Source: Candidatus Accumulibacter contiguus
GTDB lineage: Bacteria; Pseudomonadota; Gammaproteobacteria; Burkholderiales; Rhodocyclaceae
Length of the DNA stretch: 62,725 bases
Assembly (NCBI RefSeq): GCF_012940005.1
Contig: NZ_SPMX01000043.1
Location: 1-62,725 of the forward strand
Reading direction: 5' to 3'
Part shown: piece by piece, positions 18,764 through 26,145 of the stretch
Layout: every line of letters begins with the position of its first letter
How positions within the stretch are numbered: the first letter of the stretch is position 1
Position numbers and translations under genes: made by a program
The notes under the pieces: model-generated
What the model saw: only the letters and a program-made list of their open reading frames with translations
Told to the model about the DNA's origin: nothing
The model's database searches: none

Positions 18764-18783
18764 GCGGGGGAAACTTCCCCCGC
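18764..18783 (+). promoter_or_regulatory. DGR target-site hairpin after VR1
   Basis: An 8-bp GC-rich stem closes an AACT tetraloop (or a 9-bp stem with a 2-base loop), about 70 bases after VR1. The identical 20-mer occurs after VR2 and not after the template. Bordetella-phage-type DGRs require a hairpin of the same geometry downstream of the VR for retrohoming, so this marks the gene as recipient rather than donor. Confidence 0.8.
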
Positions 18784-18861
18784 CGCGCGCAGCGCGGCAC
18801 GCGATTTTTTTTGCTATCCTTCGCCTGCCGGGTGGTGACACTCGGTCAGGCAGTCTGGAGA

Positions 18862-18983
18862 GGTCGTGCGGGGCGGCTCGTGGAACAATCATCGAGACAA
18901 CGCCCGCTGCGCCTACCGCAACAGGAATCACCCGGGCAATCGGAATGACAATAGCGGTTTTCGGGTGGTGTTACGTTCTTCCC
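18862..18983 (+). ncRNA. DGR template repeat (TR)
   Basis: This non-coding donor copy aligns base for base with VR1 and VR2. Its core is rich in AAC/AAT codon-like triplets, the usual design that lets adenine mutagenesis reach the most amino acids. It should be transcribed and reverse-transcribed with errors at A. Upstream, the sequence up to about 18861 has no homology to the targets. The flank to 19268 contains no gene I recognise. No hairpin like those after the VRs follows it, as expected for a donor. Confidence 0.9.
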
Positions 18984-19268
18984 ACGTTCGTCCGCCCCTT
19001 CTTCTGGTTCCGCCGCAGGGCGGGACGGCGCGCCGGCACCCCCGTGCCGGTCGTGCTCCGGAAATGCCGGTCGATTCGCGCGAGCGGCTTGGCCGGCCGA
19101 GGCGAAGGAAGAAGAACAGCGCCAGACCGGTCTGGTCCGCGCGCAGGCCGCAAGGCAGGGCGACAGCGGGGCAATCGCCCGCGCCGGGCGCATAGCGAAG
19201 CACGGGAACGGCCAGGCCGAAGCGCCCGCCGTTCCCGCCCCGGCTCCCGCCACCGGGATGGCATCGGG

Positions 19269-19445
19269 TCAGGAGAACTCCTCGGCCTCGCGACCCGAGA
19301 CACCGGGCCTGCCGGACGCCGTTTGCCGAATCCAGCCGCCGAGCAGCCGTCCGACCTGGGCGACGAGGCGGCTGACGTGCTCGTATTGGCCGCTGCTCAG
19401 CCAATCCCATTGCCGGGCCAGCCGCAAGTACAGTCGCAGCTTGTC
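19269..19445 (-). pseudogene. Avd-like DGR accessory protein, C-terminal fragment
   Basis: On the minus strand the last 58 codons read [20 protein letters not shown], then [20 protein letters not shown], the two C-terminal helices of the Avd/23S-IVP four-helix bundle that partners DGR reverse transcriptases. The upstream part of this open frame is only the complement of the reverse transcriptase. The first half of Avd (about 60 residues) is therefore missing. The fragment breaks off at 19443-19451, precisely where the RT homology begins on the other strand. Without its first two helices it is unlikely to fold. Confidence 0.7.
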
Positions 19446-20324
19446 TTCATTCACGAGCCGAAGCGCCGCAAGATCAGTGCCGCGCCGTTTCGCGACCGCG
19501 TCGTCCATCACGCCCTGTGCCAAGTGATCGAGCCGCTGTTCGAGGCGAGCTTCATCGCCGACAGCTACGCCAATCGCCGCGGCAAGGGAACGCACCGGGC
19601 GCTGGACCGGCTGCAGCACCATGCGGGACGTTATCGCTACGTGCTGCGCGCCGATGTCGTGCAGCATTTCCCGTCGCTCGACCACGATCTCCTGCGCGGC
19701 AAGCTGGCGCGCGTGGTCGACGATTCGGATCTGCTGTGGCTGGCCGGCCTCATCCTCGACAGCGGCGCCGGCGTGCTGACGGACGAGTACCGGCCGGTGT
19801 ACTTCCCCGGCGACGACCTGCTCGCCGCCTGCCGCCCACGCGGCCTGCCGATCGGCAATCTGACTTCGCAGTTCTGGTCGAACGTCTATCTCAACGACTT
19901 CGACTGGTTCGTGCAGCGCCAACTGGGCTGCGGCGCCTACCTGCGCTACGTCGACGACTTCGCGCTGTTCGGCGACGACCGGAAAACGCTGTGGCAATGG
20001 AAGGAGGCGCTGATCGCCCGCCTGGCACAGGAGCGGCTGACGATCCACGCCAGCGAGGCGCAGGTGCTGCCGACGCGCTGCGGCATCCCCTGGCTCGGCT
20101 TCGTCGTGTACCCGACGCATCGTCTGCTCAAGCGGCGCAACGCGGTCAACTTCACGCGCCGGCTGAGCGGCAATCTCGACGCATATCGCGCGGGGTCGAT
20201 CTCCTTCGCCGAACTCGACGCCAGCGTGCGCGGCTGGATCAATCACGTCCGCTACGCCGACACCTGGGGCTTGCGCAAGCATCTCTTCGCGGCGCATCCG
20301 ATCCCGGGACGCCGCGCCAAATAG
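19443..20324 (+). pseudogene. DGR reverse transcriptase, N-terminally truncated
   Basis: From codon 19443 onward the frame is clearly a DGR-type [22 protein letters not shown], then [13 protein letters not shown], then [14 protein letters not shown]. The first catalytic aspartate is in [13 protein letters not shown]. The DGR-specific form of motif 4 is [10 protein letters not shown], and the active site is [14 protein letters not shown]. The C-terminal thumb helices are intact. Compared with Bordetella phage bRT, about 60-65 N-terminal residues are missing. The open frame extends upstream to 18723 but runs through the TR and antisense Avd, and has no credible start or RT-like sequence there. 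The polymerase is probably inactive unless complemented in trans. Confidence 0.85.
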
Positions 20325-20337
20325 CCGCCCGGCGCGG

Positions 20338-20357
20338 CGGGGGAAGTTTCCCCCGCA
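20338..20357 (-). promoter_or_regulatory. DGR target-site hairpin after VR2
   Basis: On the minus strand this is the same 20-base hairpin as at 18764-18783: an 8-bp stem with an AACT loop, about 70 bases after VR2. The flanking sequence between VR and hairpin is also about 90% identical at the two sites, so the two recipient ends share a common origin. Confidence 0.8.
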
Positions 20358-20415
20358 CCCCCTCCAGAGTCGGAGTACCCGGAGTGACAGAGGCCGGAGG
20401 GAGCAGAGGACAGAG

Positions 20416-23187
20416 TCAAGGAACAGGGGGAGAACGCAACACCACCCGAAAACCGCCCGCGGCATCCCGAGTGCCCGGGACAAGCCTGAGACGGAAGGCG
20501 CAGCGGGCGCCGTCTCGAGGAAGGTTCCACGAGCCGCCCCGCACGACCCGGAAGACATCGTCCGAGGTATCACGGTCTTCACGTTTCAGATCCCTGGCAT
20601 CGTAGGGGTAGACGAAAGCGGGCTGCCGCCAATCGGTGCCCCACAGACTGCGCGTCCACTCCCAGACGTTGCCCGCCATGTCCAGGCAGCCGATAGGGCT
20701 GCGCCCGGCCTCGAAGCAGCCCGGCGTGCTGGTCGCACCGACGCTCATGTCGGCATTCACCCATTCGGGCTCCCAGTCGTCACCCCAGGGCCAGGCGCGC
20801 TGTGGTTGCGGGTTCTTCCGCCGTGCCGGGTCGGCAAGGGCAAGGCCCTGGCCAACCGTGGTGTACTGCGCACTGACGGGAAGCTCGACGCCGCCACGCG
20901 CCGCTTTCTCCCACTCGGCTTCCGACGGCAGGGCGACCGACCAGCCGGCCGGCAGCCGCTCGCGCCAGCGCTCGCCTAGCCAGGCACAGAAGGCCAGGGC
21001 GTCGTGCCAGCTCACCGTTGCCACCGGCCGGTTTGGCGGATCGCGCAAGGCCTGTGGATCGGGCGCTTCGCCGCCGGTGCTGGCGACGAACTGCGCGAAC
21101 TGCGCCACCGTGACCGGCGATTCGGCGATCCAGTAGTCGTAGTCCAGCGTTTCGTTGCGGTGCAGCGGCGCTTTGCTGTCTCCTTCGTCGCCCATCCAGA
21201 AAGCGCCGCGCGGCACGAAGGCGAAGCGCAGGTGGTCGACGTCGAGCAGTTCGTGCCGCGGGTCGCCGAGTGCGGCGAGCAGGTCGCCGGCCAGCGCGCG
21301 TTCGCGCGCCGGCAGACGGCGGCTGCGCAACAGCCGGCGCTGCCAGTCGCGCACGCGCCGGCGCTTGCTTTCGTGGCGCGGCTGCAGGTCGGGGTCGGCG
21401 GCCGACAGGCCGGTTTCGTGCAGCGCCTGGCCGGCGAGAAGCGCGCCCCACTGCGTTTCGCTGTCGGGTTCGGGCGCTTCGGGGTCCGAATCGACCCCCT
21501 CGCCGCACAGCGCCTCGACCAAATCCCAGATGGCACTCGGGGTGTTCCTGGCGCTCGCCGCGGCGAGCAGAAGAACCTCGCGCCAGCGGTCGGGGTCGGT
21601 TGTCGCCAGTCGGCTCAATTCGTCGGGGAACTTGAAGCGCGCCAGGTGGCAGGCGGCCAGATACTCCTGGAAGGAACGGTGCGGGAACTGGTACCAGCCC
21701 TCACCGTGCGCACTGAGCAGCCCGGCGCGGTCGCGCAGGTACTCCTCGAGGCGCATGAGCCGGGCGTCCGGCCGGTCGCGCGAGGCGGCACGCAGCGCCG
21801 CCGTCAGCGCGTCGGCGTGGATGTCGGCCGTGCCGGTCAGCGAGGGCTGCGCCAGGTGTACCTCGTAGGCCAGGCGGTCGATTTCGCGCCGAATGCTCTC
21901 GCGGCTGGCGCCCAGCCACTCGCCGAGGCAGGGTTCGTCCACCCGCTGGCCGCGGCGGTCGAAGCGCGGCTTGTGACGTTCCCACTCGTCGAGCAGCATA
22001 TCGACCGACTCGGCGTACAGCTTCTCGCGGCTTTCCGGCAGCGCGCCGCCGCCGCGCGTCTGCAGCCGCGCCATCAGGGTCAGCAGCAGCGGGCGGGCAG
22101 CGAGTTCGCTCAATTGCTTGCCCATGGTGGCGCGCTTGAGCCTCGCCGCGCCGTCGGCCGCCTGCGACGCGCTCAGGCGCGCCAGGTCGTTCGCCATGTG
22201 CGCGTACCAGGAGTCGATGAAGCGCTCGATCTGGCCGCGCGTGAAGGGCAGCAGTTCGCGTGCAGCGAATCCTTCGAGTTTCCAGTCCTGGCGCTGGTAG
22301 GCGTAGGTACGGCTAGTGACGAGGAAGCGGCACTTGCCGTACATCCCGGCGAAGGCCTGAACGGCCTGCTTGACCTGGGCGCGCCGGCTTTCGGCGTCGG
22401 GAACTTCGTCGAGTCCGTCGAGCAGGACCAGCCCGCCGCGGCCGAGCAGTTCGCGATGCAGGGGGTCGTCGTAGGGCCGCAGTTGCTCGGGCCACTGGCC
22501 GACGATGAAGCGCCACAGCGTGCCGGCGTCGACCACGGCGTCGGCCGGCAGGCTGGCGGCGAAATCGCGCAGCACGACGCACACCGGCAACAGGGCGCCG
22601 TGCGTCCAGCGTTGCCGCTGCGGCTTGAAGTCGGGTTCACGCGGAATCGGCTGGCGGAGAAGCTTCAGATTGGCGGTGGCCGAATGCTGCAGTTCGCCAG
22701 CCAGGCACAAGGCGACGAAGTTGAGGAAGGTCGTCTTGCCGCTCCCCGGTCCGCCCATCAGCACCAGCGAACGCTCGCGGTCGAGCGCTTCGAGCGCCGA
22801 CAGGCGTTCGCTCTGGCGCGGCTCGCCGTCGCCGGGCTGGCGGGCCGCGCCCGCGGCGGCCGGCAGGAAGCGGCTGTCGTCGCTTGCCGTGGTGAGCAGC
22901 GCAGTGTAGACCGCCGGCAGTTGCACCATCTTGTCGTCGCTGACGAAGAGCGGCAGCCGGTTGGCCTGCGTGACCAGCCAGCCCAGATAAGCCTGGCGCA
23001 GTTCGGCGGCGGCGGCGTCTGACGGCGCTACTTGGTAGAAATTGTTGTGGATGTCGCCTCGGACGAGTTGGCCACCCTTGCCCACAGCTGTGGCTCCGTT
23101 CCCTTGCGCGATGGCGCCGCCTCCGTCGACTGCGGCTTGCGCTCGACGGCGCGGCTTTTTCGCTGGGGGAAGGTGTTCGCTGTTCAT
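20416..23187 (-). CDS. NACHT-FGE/C-lectin protein, DGR target 2
   Basis: A 923-aa sensor related to target 1 but without a caspase. Residues 20-45 carry the shared linker GGGAIAQGNGATAVGKGG. The NACHT NTPase has Walker A MGGPGSGKTT (145-153) and Walker B LVLLDGLDEV (about 253-262), then helical repeats including FPHRSFQEYLAACHL. The C-terminal FGE/C-lectin domain (about 680-923) has VPRGAFWMGDEGDSKAPLHR, LPSEAEWEKAARGG and MAGNVWEWTRSLW, ending in VR2. True FGE cysteines are missing. It is convergent with target 1 across the DGR cassette and divergent from the caspase-CHAT gene (111-bp gap). Lacking an effector domain, it may signal by binding a partner that shares the linker, for example the caspase-CHAT protein. 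That pairing is inference. Confidence 0.9.
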   Translation of the reverse strand: MNSEHLPPAKKPRRRAQAAVDGGGAIAQGNGATAVGKGGQLVRGDIHNNFYQVAPSDAAAAELRQAYLGWLVTQANRLPLFVSDDKMVQLPAVYTALLTTASDDSRFLPAAAGAARQPGDGEPRQSERLSALEALDRERSLVLMGGPGSGKTTFLNFVALCLAGELQHSATANLKLLRQPIPREPDFKPQRQRWTHGALLPVCVVLRDFAASLPADAVVDAGTLWRFIVGQWPEQLRPYDDPLHRELLGRGGLVLLDGLDEVPDAESRRAQVKQAVQAFAGMYGKCRFLVTSRTYAYQRQDWKLEGFAARELLPFTRGQIERFIDSWYAHMANDLARLSASQAADGAARLKRATMGKQLSELAARPLLLTLMARLQTRGGGALPESREKLYAESVDMLLDEWERHKPRFDRRGQRVDEPCLGEWLGASRESIRREIDRLAYEVHLAQPSLTGTADIHADALTAALRAASRDRPDARLMRLEEYLRDRAGLLSAHGEGWYQFPHRSFQEYLAACHLARFKFPDELSRLATTDPDRWREVLLLAAASARNTPSAIWDLVEALCGEGVDSDPEAPEPDSETQWGALLAGQALHETGLSAADPDLQPRHESKRRRVRDWQRRLLRSRRLPARERALAGDLLAALGDPRHELLDVDHLRFAFVPRGAFWMGDEGDSKAPLHRNETLDYDYWIAESPVTVAQFAQFVASTGGEAPDPQALRDPPNRPVATVSWHDALAFCAWLGERWRERLPAGWSVALPSEAEWEKAARGGVELPVSAQYTTVGQGLALADPARRKNPQPQRAWPWGDDWEPEWVNADMSVGATSTPGCFEAGRSPIGCLDMAGNVWEWTRSLWGTDWRQPAFVYPYDARDLKREDRDTSDDVFRVVRGGSWNLPRDGARCAFRLRLVPGTRDAAGGFRVVLRSPPVP
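20428..20548 (-). repeat. DGR variable repeat VR2
   Basis: This is the 3' end of target 2 on the minus strand. Against the template it shows about 20 differences in the variable core, of which 17 are at template adenines and only three elsewhere. This is a cleaner adenine-specific signature than VR1, suggesting a more recent retrohoming event from this template. The framing GGTCGTGCGGGGCGGC and the ggttttcgggtggtgttgcg end are invariant. Confidence 0.9.
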
Positions 23188-23298
23188 CGCCGTGGTGCTC
23201 GCCGGATTATCGTTGGAGTAGGATACGAGGATGCCTGTCGGCGCGCGCGGCTGTCAATAGCGTAGGCCGGGGAACGACCGGATGCGGGGAGGAAAAAG

Positions 23299-26130
23299 AT
23301 GAGCCGTCGTTTCAAAAATGCCTACGCGCTGCTGATTGCCGTCGACCGGAACCGGGAAGCCGCGGCGGCGCTGCCCGCCGTCGCCGCCGACGCGCGCGCG
23401 CTGTACGACGTGCTGGTGCACCCGCAGCGCTGCGCCTACCGGCCCGACAAGGTCCGCCTGCTGACCGGCGCCGAGAGCAGCCGGCAAGGGGTGTTCGACG
23501 GGCTCGACTGGCTTGCCGAGTGCGTGGCCGCCGACGACGACGCGACGGCGATCGTCTATTTCAGCGGCCACGGCCACGAGCAGGACGGCGAGTATTTCCT
23601 GATTCCTTACGATCTCGACCTGAAACAGGTCGGCCAAAGCGCGGTGGCGGCCACCACCTTCGCGACCAGGATTGCCAAGCTGGCGCCGCGCCGCCTGCTG
23701 GTGCTGCTCGATTGTTGCCACGCCGGCGGGATGGCGGTCAAGGACACGCTGGCCGCCACGGCACTGCACAGCGCGGCGATTCCGCCGACGCTCTTCCCGC
23801 CCGCCGGGAAGTCGCTCGCGACGCCGCTCGCCCAGGGCGAGGGCCGCGCCGTGCTCAGTTCGTGCCGGCCGGGGCAGCTCTCGTATCTGCGCGCCGATGG
23901 CCGCATGAGCATCTTCACCTATCACCTGATCGAGGCGCTGAGTGGGCACGCGCGGCCGGCCGGCGGCGCAACCGAGGTGCTGGTTTCCGACCTGATCAGT
24001 CACCTCGAGCGCCGCGTGCCGGCCAGCGCCCGCGCCGACCATGGGGCCGAGCAAACGCCGTGGCCGGAGTTGCGCGGCAATTTTCCGGTGGCGCTGCTGC
24101 TCGGCGGAGAGGGACTCGCCACCGGACAGCGGCCGCCCGACCCGCTGGCGCTGCCGGCCTCCGGGTCTGTTTCCTATCGCGCCAAACTGCGCGGCAGCGG
24201 CGCCATCGCCCAGGGCGACGGAGCCACCGCGCTCGGCAAGGGCGCCATCCTCACCGGCGGCCAGCCGCGCCGCCGGGGCGACACGGAGACGATGCACCAG
24301 GCGCCGGCCACGGTGGACGACCCCGGCCCGGCGCGCGAGCAGTCGTCGTCCAGGAGATTCCGCGCCCTCTTTGCCGAGCGTGGTTTCGCTTTTCTCGACG
24401 ATGGCGACGGGCGCGATGTCTTTCGACTGCGCGGCGCGACCGGGCGGGCCGGCAAAGGCATCGCCGACGGGTCGCCCGACGAGGCGCCGCGGGAGAAGGC
24501 ACAGCCGAGCGCGGCGGCCGGCAAGCTGGGTTTCGTCCTAGAAGGTCCGGCGGCCAGGGGCCTGACGCTGCGCGCCGAAGGAATCGCCTTGCTGGTCTTC
24601 AAGCAGTTCGCGGCGGACGACGTGGCCGGGGCGATCGTCGAAGGCGAGAAACTCAAGCCGCTGCTGGCCGGCGAACAGACGCTGGCGATCAGCGTGACGC
24701 CCGAAGACGGGCTGGCGATCGACGGCCCGCATGCAGGCCAGGCACAGTTCAAGGATGGCCAGCTGCGGCAGGCGCAGCCCTTTGCCCTGCGGGCGCTGGC
24801 CGGCTCGGCCGGCGAATACGGCGTGCATGTCGAGTTCCACCACGCCGGCGCGCGGCTCTACGAGTTCCGCCTGCCGATCATCGTGCTGCCGCCCGGCAAG
24901 GCCTTGCCGGCGGTGGTTTCGCCGACGATCATCGACCTGGACGGATTGCGGGCGGTGCAGGACTGCGCCGAGGTCGGCAAGCCGCCGCTGCGTCGCTTGC
25001 GGCTGAAAGCCTGCTTTGAAAACAACCTCCTGTACCTCGACCTGGAGGACTACGTCGACGGAGAATTCAGCAACTCGGTCGGGGGTTTCACGTCATCGAT
25101 CGACCGCGCCCGGCTGGACGCGCTGCGCGCGCAACTCGCGACGACCCTGGATGCCAATCTCTACGAGACTTCCTCCGTGTGGTACGCCTTCGACGGCTCG
25201 GACACCACGGCGCCAGGCTGCCGGCGCGCGCTGACGAGCGTCGCCAGGCAGTTCGCACAGGCCGGTGGCGTGCTCTATCGGGCCCTGCGCGAGGATGCGA
25301 CATTTCGCAGCGTCCTCGACTACATCGAACGTCAGGCCGAACCGGGAACGCGGCTGACCATCGTCACCCGCGACGTATCGCTGCCGTGGGAATTGCTGTA
25401 CCCGCAGCGCTTCGACGCGGACGCGCCCGACGACTGGCCACTGCAGCCGGAGCTGTTCTGGGGCACGCGCTTCGCGCTCGAAACGCAATTCCTCGGCGAA
25501 GGCGACTACGCTTCGCTGCTGAAGGCCCGGCGGCAGGCGAAGGCCACAGCCAGCCTCAACCTCAACCCGACGATCACCGTCGACGCCGATCAGCCGCGCC
25601 AGGTGCACGACGCCCTGGCCGCCGCGTTGCGGGCGCAGGGCCCGACAGTCGAGGTCAACGCCGATTGCCGGAATATTCGCGATGTCGTTGTCCGGGCAAG
25701 AACCGACGCGACGCTGATCTATCTCTTCTGCCACGGCAGCCCGCCGTCCTCACCCGCGGCGCCGCGGCCGGAAACGCTCGAACTCGACCATGGCTGCTCG
25801 GTCTCGGTCGATCAGATCGACGAGCAACGCGTCTACCGGAATGCGCCGGTGATTTTTCTCAATGCCTGTAGTGCCGGCGCCTTCTCGCCCTTGTCCTTCA
25901 CCGGCTTCCTGCGCGCCTTCCGCCGGAAGAAGGCACTCGGCCTGATTGCCCCGAGTTTTCCGGTGCCGACCTGTTTCGCGGCCCGTTTCGGCGCCGATGT
26001 CGTCGACGCCTGCTTCCACAGCCCGGGCAGCAGTCTCGCCGCTCTGCTGCAAGGGTTCCGGCAGCAGCACATGCGGCGCGGCAATCCGCTGCCGCTGCTC
26101 TATGCCGTGCAGTGTCAGCTCGATCTGTAG
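23299..26130 (+). CDS. Caspase-CHAT dual-protease effector
   Basis: A 943-aa protein with two caspase-clan protease domains. The N-terminal caspase-like domain resembles that of target 1 closely (starts MSRRFKNAYALLIAVDRN) and has the His in YFSGHGHE (about 91) and Cys in LLDCCHAGG (about 139). Residues 298-320 hold the shared linker GSGAIAQGDGATALGKG. The C-terminal third is a CHAT domain with His in YLFCHGS (about 812) and Cys in LNACSAGAF (about 857). A middle region without recognised motifs separates them. CHAT and caspase proteases act as suicide effectors in several bacterial immune systems. It has no variable repeat. The start has a ggaggaaaaag Shine-Dalgarno. The metallophosphoesterase gene follows after 15 bases. 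Confidence 0.85.
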   Translation: MSRRFKNAYALLIAVDRNREAAAALPAVAADARALYDVLVHPQRCAYRPDKVRLLTGAESSRQGVFDGLDWLAECVAADDDATAIVYFSGHGHEQDGEYFLIPYDLDLKQVGQSAVAATTFATRIAKLAPRRLLVLLDCCHAGGMAVKDTLAATALHSAAIPPTLFPPAGKSLATPLAQGEGRAVLSSCRPGQLSYLRADGRMSIFTYHLIEALSGHARPAGGATEVLVSDLISHLERRVPASARADHGAEQTPWPELRGNFPVALLLGGEGLATGQRPPDPLALPASGSVSYRAKLRGSGAIAQGDGATALGKGAILTGGQPRRRGDTETMHQAPATVDDPGPAREQSSSRRFRALFAERGFAFLDDGDGRDVFRLRGATGRAGKGIADGSPDEAPREKAQPSAAAGKLGFVLEGPAARGLTLRAEGIALLVFKQFAADDVAGAIVEGEKLKPLLAGEQTLAISVTPEDGLAIDGPHAGQAQFKDGQLRQAQPFALRALAGSAGEYGVHVEFHHAGARLYEFRLPIIVLPPGKALPAVVSPTIIDLDGLRAVQDCAEVGKPPLRRLRLKACFENNLLYLDLEDYVDGEFSNSVGGFTSSIDRARLDALRAQLATTLDANLYETSSVWYAFDGSDTTAPGCRRALTSVARQFAQAGGVLYRALREDATFRSVLDYIERQAEPGTRLTIVTRDVSLPWELLYPQRFDADAPDDWPLQPELFWGTRFALETQFLGEGDYASLLKARRQAKATASLNLNPTITVDADQPRQVHDALAAALRAQGPTVEVNADCRNIRDVVVRARTDATLIYLFCHGSPPSSPAAPRPETLELDHGCSVSVDQIDEQRVYRNAPVIFLNACSAGAFSPLSFTGFLRAFRRKKALGLIAPSFPVPTCFAARFGADVVDACFHSPGSSLAALLQGFRQQHMRRGNPLPLLYAVQCQLDL

Positions 26131-26145
26131 GAAGGGAGCCATGCG

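Noticed and set aside
18723-20324. A 533-codon frame as a full-length reverse transcriptase
   Set aside because: Its first 240 codons run through the template repeat and antisense Avd and have no RT-like sequence; homology begins only at about 19443.
21004-23022. A 672-codon plus-strand frame opposite target 2
   Set aside because: It is antisense to NACHT/FGE motifs, with low-complexity Ala/Arg/Gln composition.
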